Shown in pieces: positions 5,678-6,531 of a stretch of DNA of 6,531 nt (its first letter is position 1; each line of letters opens with the position of its first letter). This DNA is from Chlamydiae bacterium RIFCSPHIGHO2_12_FULL_27_8 (GTDB lineage Bacteria > Chlamydiota > Chlamydiia > Chlamydiales > SM23-39). The stretch spans positions 241-6,771 of the forward strand of contig MGLU01000036.1 of the NCBI GenBank assembly GCA_001796155.1. Direction: 5' to 3'. The position numbers and the translations under genes were made by a program. The notes under the pieces were generated by a model. That model had not been told where the DNA came from, ran no database searches, and was given only the letters and a program-made list of their open reading frames with translations.

Positions 5678-6531
5678 AAGATTTTTTAGCTAGATATTCA
5701 TCTAATGTGCCGACATGAATAACAATTTTATCTTTTTCAAAAGCAATTATTTTTTTTGCAACTTGAGAGACAAGATCTCTATCATGAGATGAAAATATTA
5801 CAGTGCCTTTAAATTCATTTAATCCCCAAGCTAGTGCTGAAACAGCTTCCAGATCAAGATGATTGTTTGGTTCGTCTAAAAGAAGTGTATTTGGCTCTAT
5901 AAGCATAAGATATGCTAAAATCACTCTAGCTGTTTCTCCACCTGATAATTTTTTAACTTCTTTGAATGCATCATCTCCGGGAAATAAAAGTTTGCCGAGA
6001 ACGCTTCTGACTTCAAGTTCTGAAATTTTAGGTTTTTTTTCTTTAAGATAATCTAAAACTGTAAAACCATCTTTTTTTTCTATAATTTCTTCATGATTTT
6101 GCGGACAGTATCCTTCGATGACATTATGACCTTTTACAATATGGCCCTTATCCGGTTTTAAAACTTCTGCAAGCATTTTTATTAAAGTTGTTTTTCCAAG
6201 TCCGTTATTTCCGATAATAGCTATTTTATCTCCTCTTTCGATATCTAAAGAGAATTTATTTATAACAATTTTGTCATCAAAAGATTTTGAAATATGTTCG
6301 ATTTTAAAAATTATTTTACCCGGAGATGTTTCATTTGGAATAAATCGTATATAAGGTCTTTGAATATTTGATTTTTTTAAATCCTGAAGATTTAATTTTT
6401 CAATTTCTTTCATTCTCGATTTAACTTGAGAAGCTCTTGTTCCTGCTCTGAATTTCTGAACAAATTCATTTAATTGCTGAGCTTTTTTTTCTTTGTTTTT
6501 TATCTCTTTTTCAGCTTTATCTCTTACTTTT
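5664..6531 (-). CDS. ABC-F family ATPase (YbiT-like), C-terminal part, 5' end outside window
   Basis: ABC-F proteins are soluble twin-ATPase factors that bind the ribosomal E site and help stalled or special translation states; they are not transporters. The frame stays open to the window edge, adding 39 codons before the Met at 6413. These encode a lysine/glutamate-rich helix ending FRAGTRASQVKSR, typical of the linker between the two ABC domains. Counting from that Met, the second domain has Walker A GNNGLGKTT (68-76), signature LSGGE (156-160), Walker B LLLDE (177-181) and the H-loop His210 in SSHDRD. The short RPYIRF motif just after the linker (19-24) resembles YbiT. The usual DEPTNHLD reads DEPNNHLD here. 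The first ABC domain is outside the window. The Met at 6413 is not the true start. The gene probably shares a transcript with the methyltransferase gene downstream. Confidence 0.95.
   Translation of the reverse strand, partial: KVRDKAEKEIKNKEKKAQQLNEFVQKFRAGTRASQVKSRMKEIEKLNLQDLKKSNIQRPYIRFIPNETSPGKIIFKIEHISKSFDDKIVINKFSLDIERGDKIAIIGNNGLGKTTLIKMLAEVLKPDKGHIVKGHNVIEGYCPQNHEEIIEKKDGFTVLDYLKEKKPKISELEVRSVLGKLLFPGDDAFKEVKKLSGGETARVILAYLMLIEPNTLLLDEPNNHLDLEAVSALAWGLNEFKGTVIFSSHDRDLVSQVAKKIIAFEKDKIVIHVGTLDEYLAKKSYAGN

Noticed and set aside
5664..6413. Treating the 249-residue ABC protein as a complete single-domain ATPase
   Set aside because: The frame continues open upstream of the Met at 6413 and encodes a typical ABC-F linker helix, so this is the second half of a longer protein cut by the window.
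1..6531. A multi-gene defence or other novel system
   Set aside because: Apart from the single orphan AAA ATPase, all genes belong to well-known housekeeping families, and no partner gene next to the ATPase suggests a defence module.

Overview
This AT-rich window (roughly 30 % GC by eye, not counted) is a densely packed bacterial chromosomal segment. It holds seven protein genes: two are cut by the window edges, and only about 115 bases of intergenic DNA are present. TGA is used as a stop codon (for the adenylyltransferase and the rhomboid gene) and tryptophan is TGG, so this is the ordinary bacterial code, not the mycoplasma code. The encoded Lon and ribonuclease Z look, from memory, very much like the chlamydial forms, so an AT-rich member of the Chlamydiae is my best guess. 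A similarly AT-rich intracellular lineage such as Dependentiae is the main alternative. This placement is inference from remembered sequence and was not searched.

Left half, + strand (2-3573): four genes in a tight, probably co-transcribed row. They are the C-terminal part of the ATP-dependent protease Lon, a stand-alone RfaE2/HldC-type heptose-phosphate adenylyltransferase, a GlpG-like rhomboid intramembrane protease with a large extra loop, and ribonuclease Z. Each gene overlaps the next: by about 80 bases between lon and the adenylyltransferase, then by 4 bases at each of the next two junctions. The row mixes protein quality control, envelope sugar synthesis, membrane proteolysis and tRNA 3' processing. 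The last gene starts with TTG behind the only strong Shine-Dalgarno sequence seen here.

Right half, - strand (6531-3579): an ABC-F ATPase of YbiT type, its N-terminal part outside the window, is followed with a 14-base overlap by a SpoU/TrmH-type RNA 2'-O-methyltransferase. A nested inverted repeat that includes the methyltransferase stop codon follows, probably as a terminator. Next comes an orphan AAA ATPase of the AAA_14/DUF4143 type with a nuclease-like C-terminal motif. That ATPase gene converges on the ribonuclease Z gene with only 5 bases between the stop codons.

Most of the window is ordinary core biology. The parts that merit a second look are the Lon tail encoded entirely in the overlap, the enlarged rhomboid loop, the accessory ATPase placed among housekeeping genes, and the nested repeat in the sole intergenic gap. 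I found no convincing new multi-gene system, no RNA gene, no CRISPR array and no insertion sequence.
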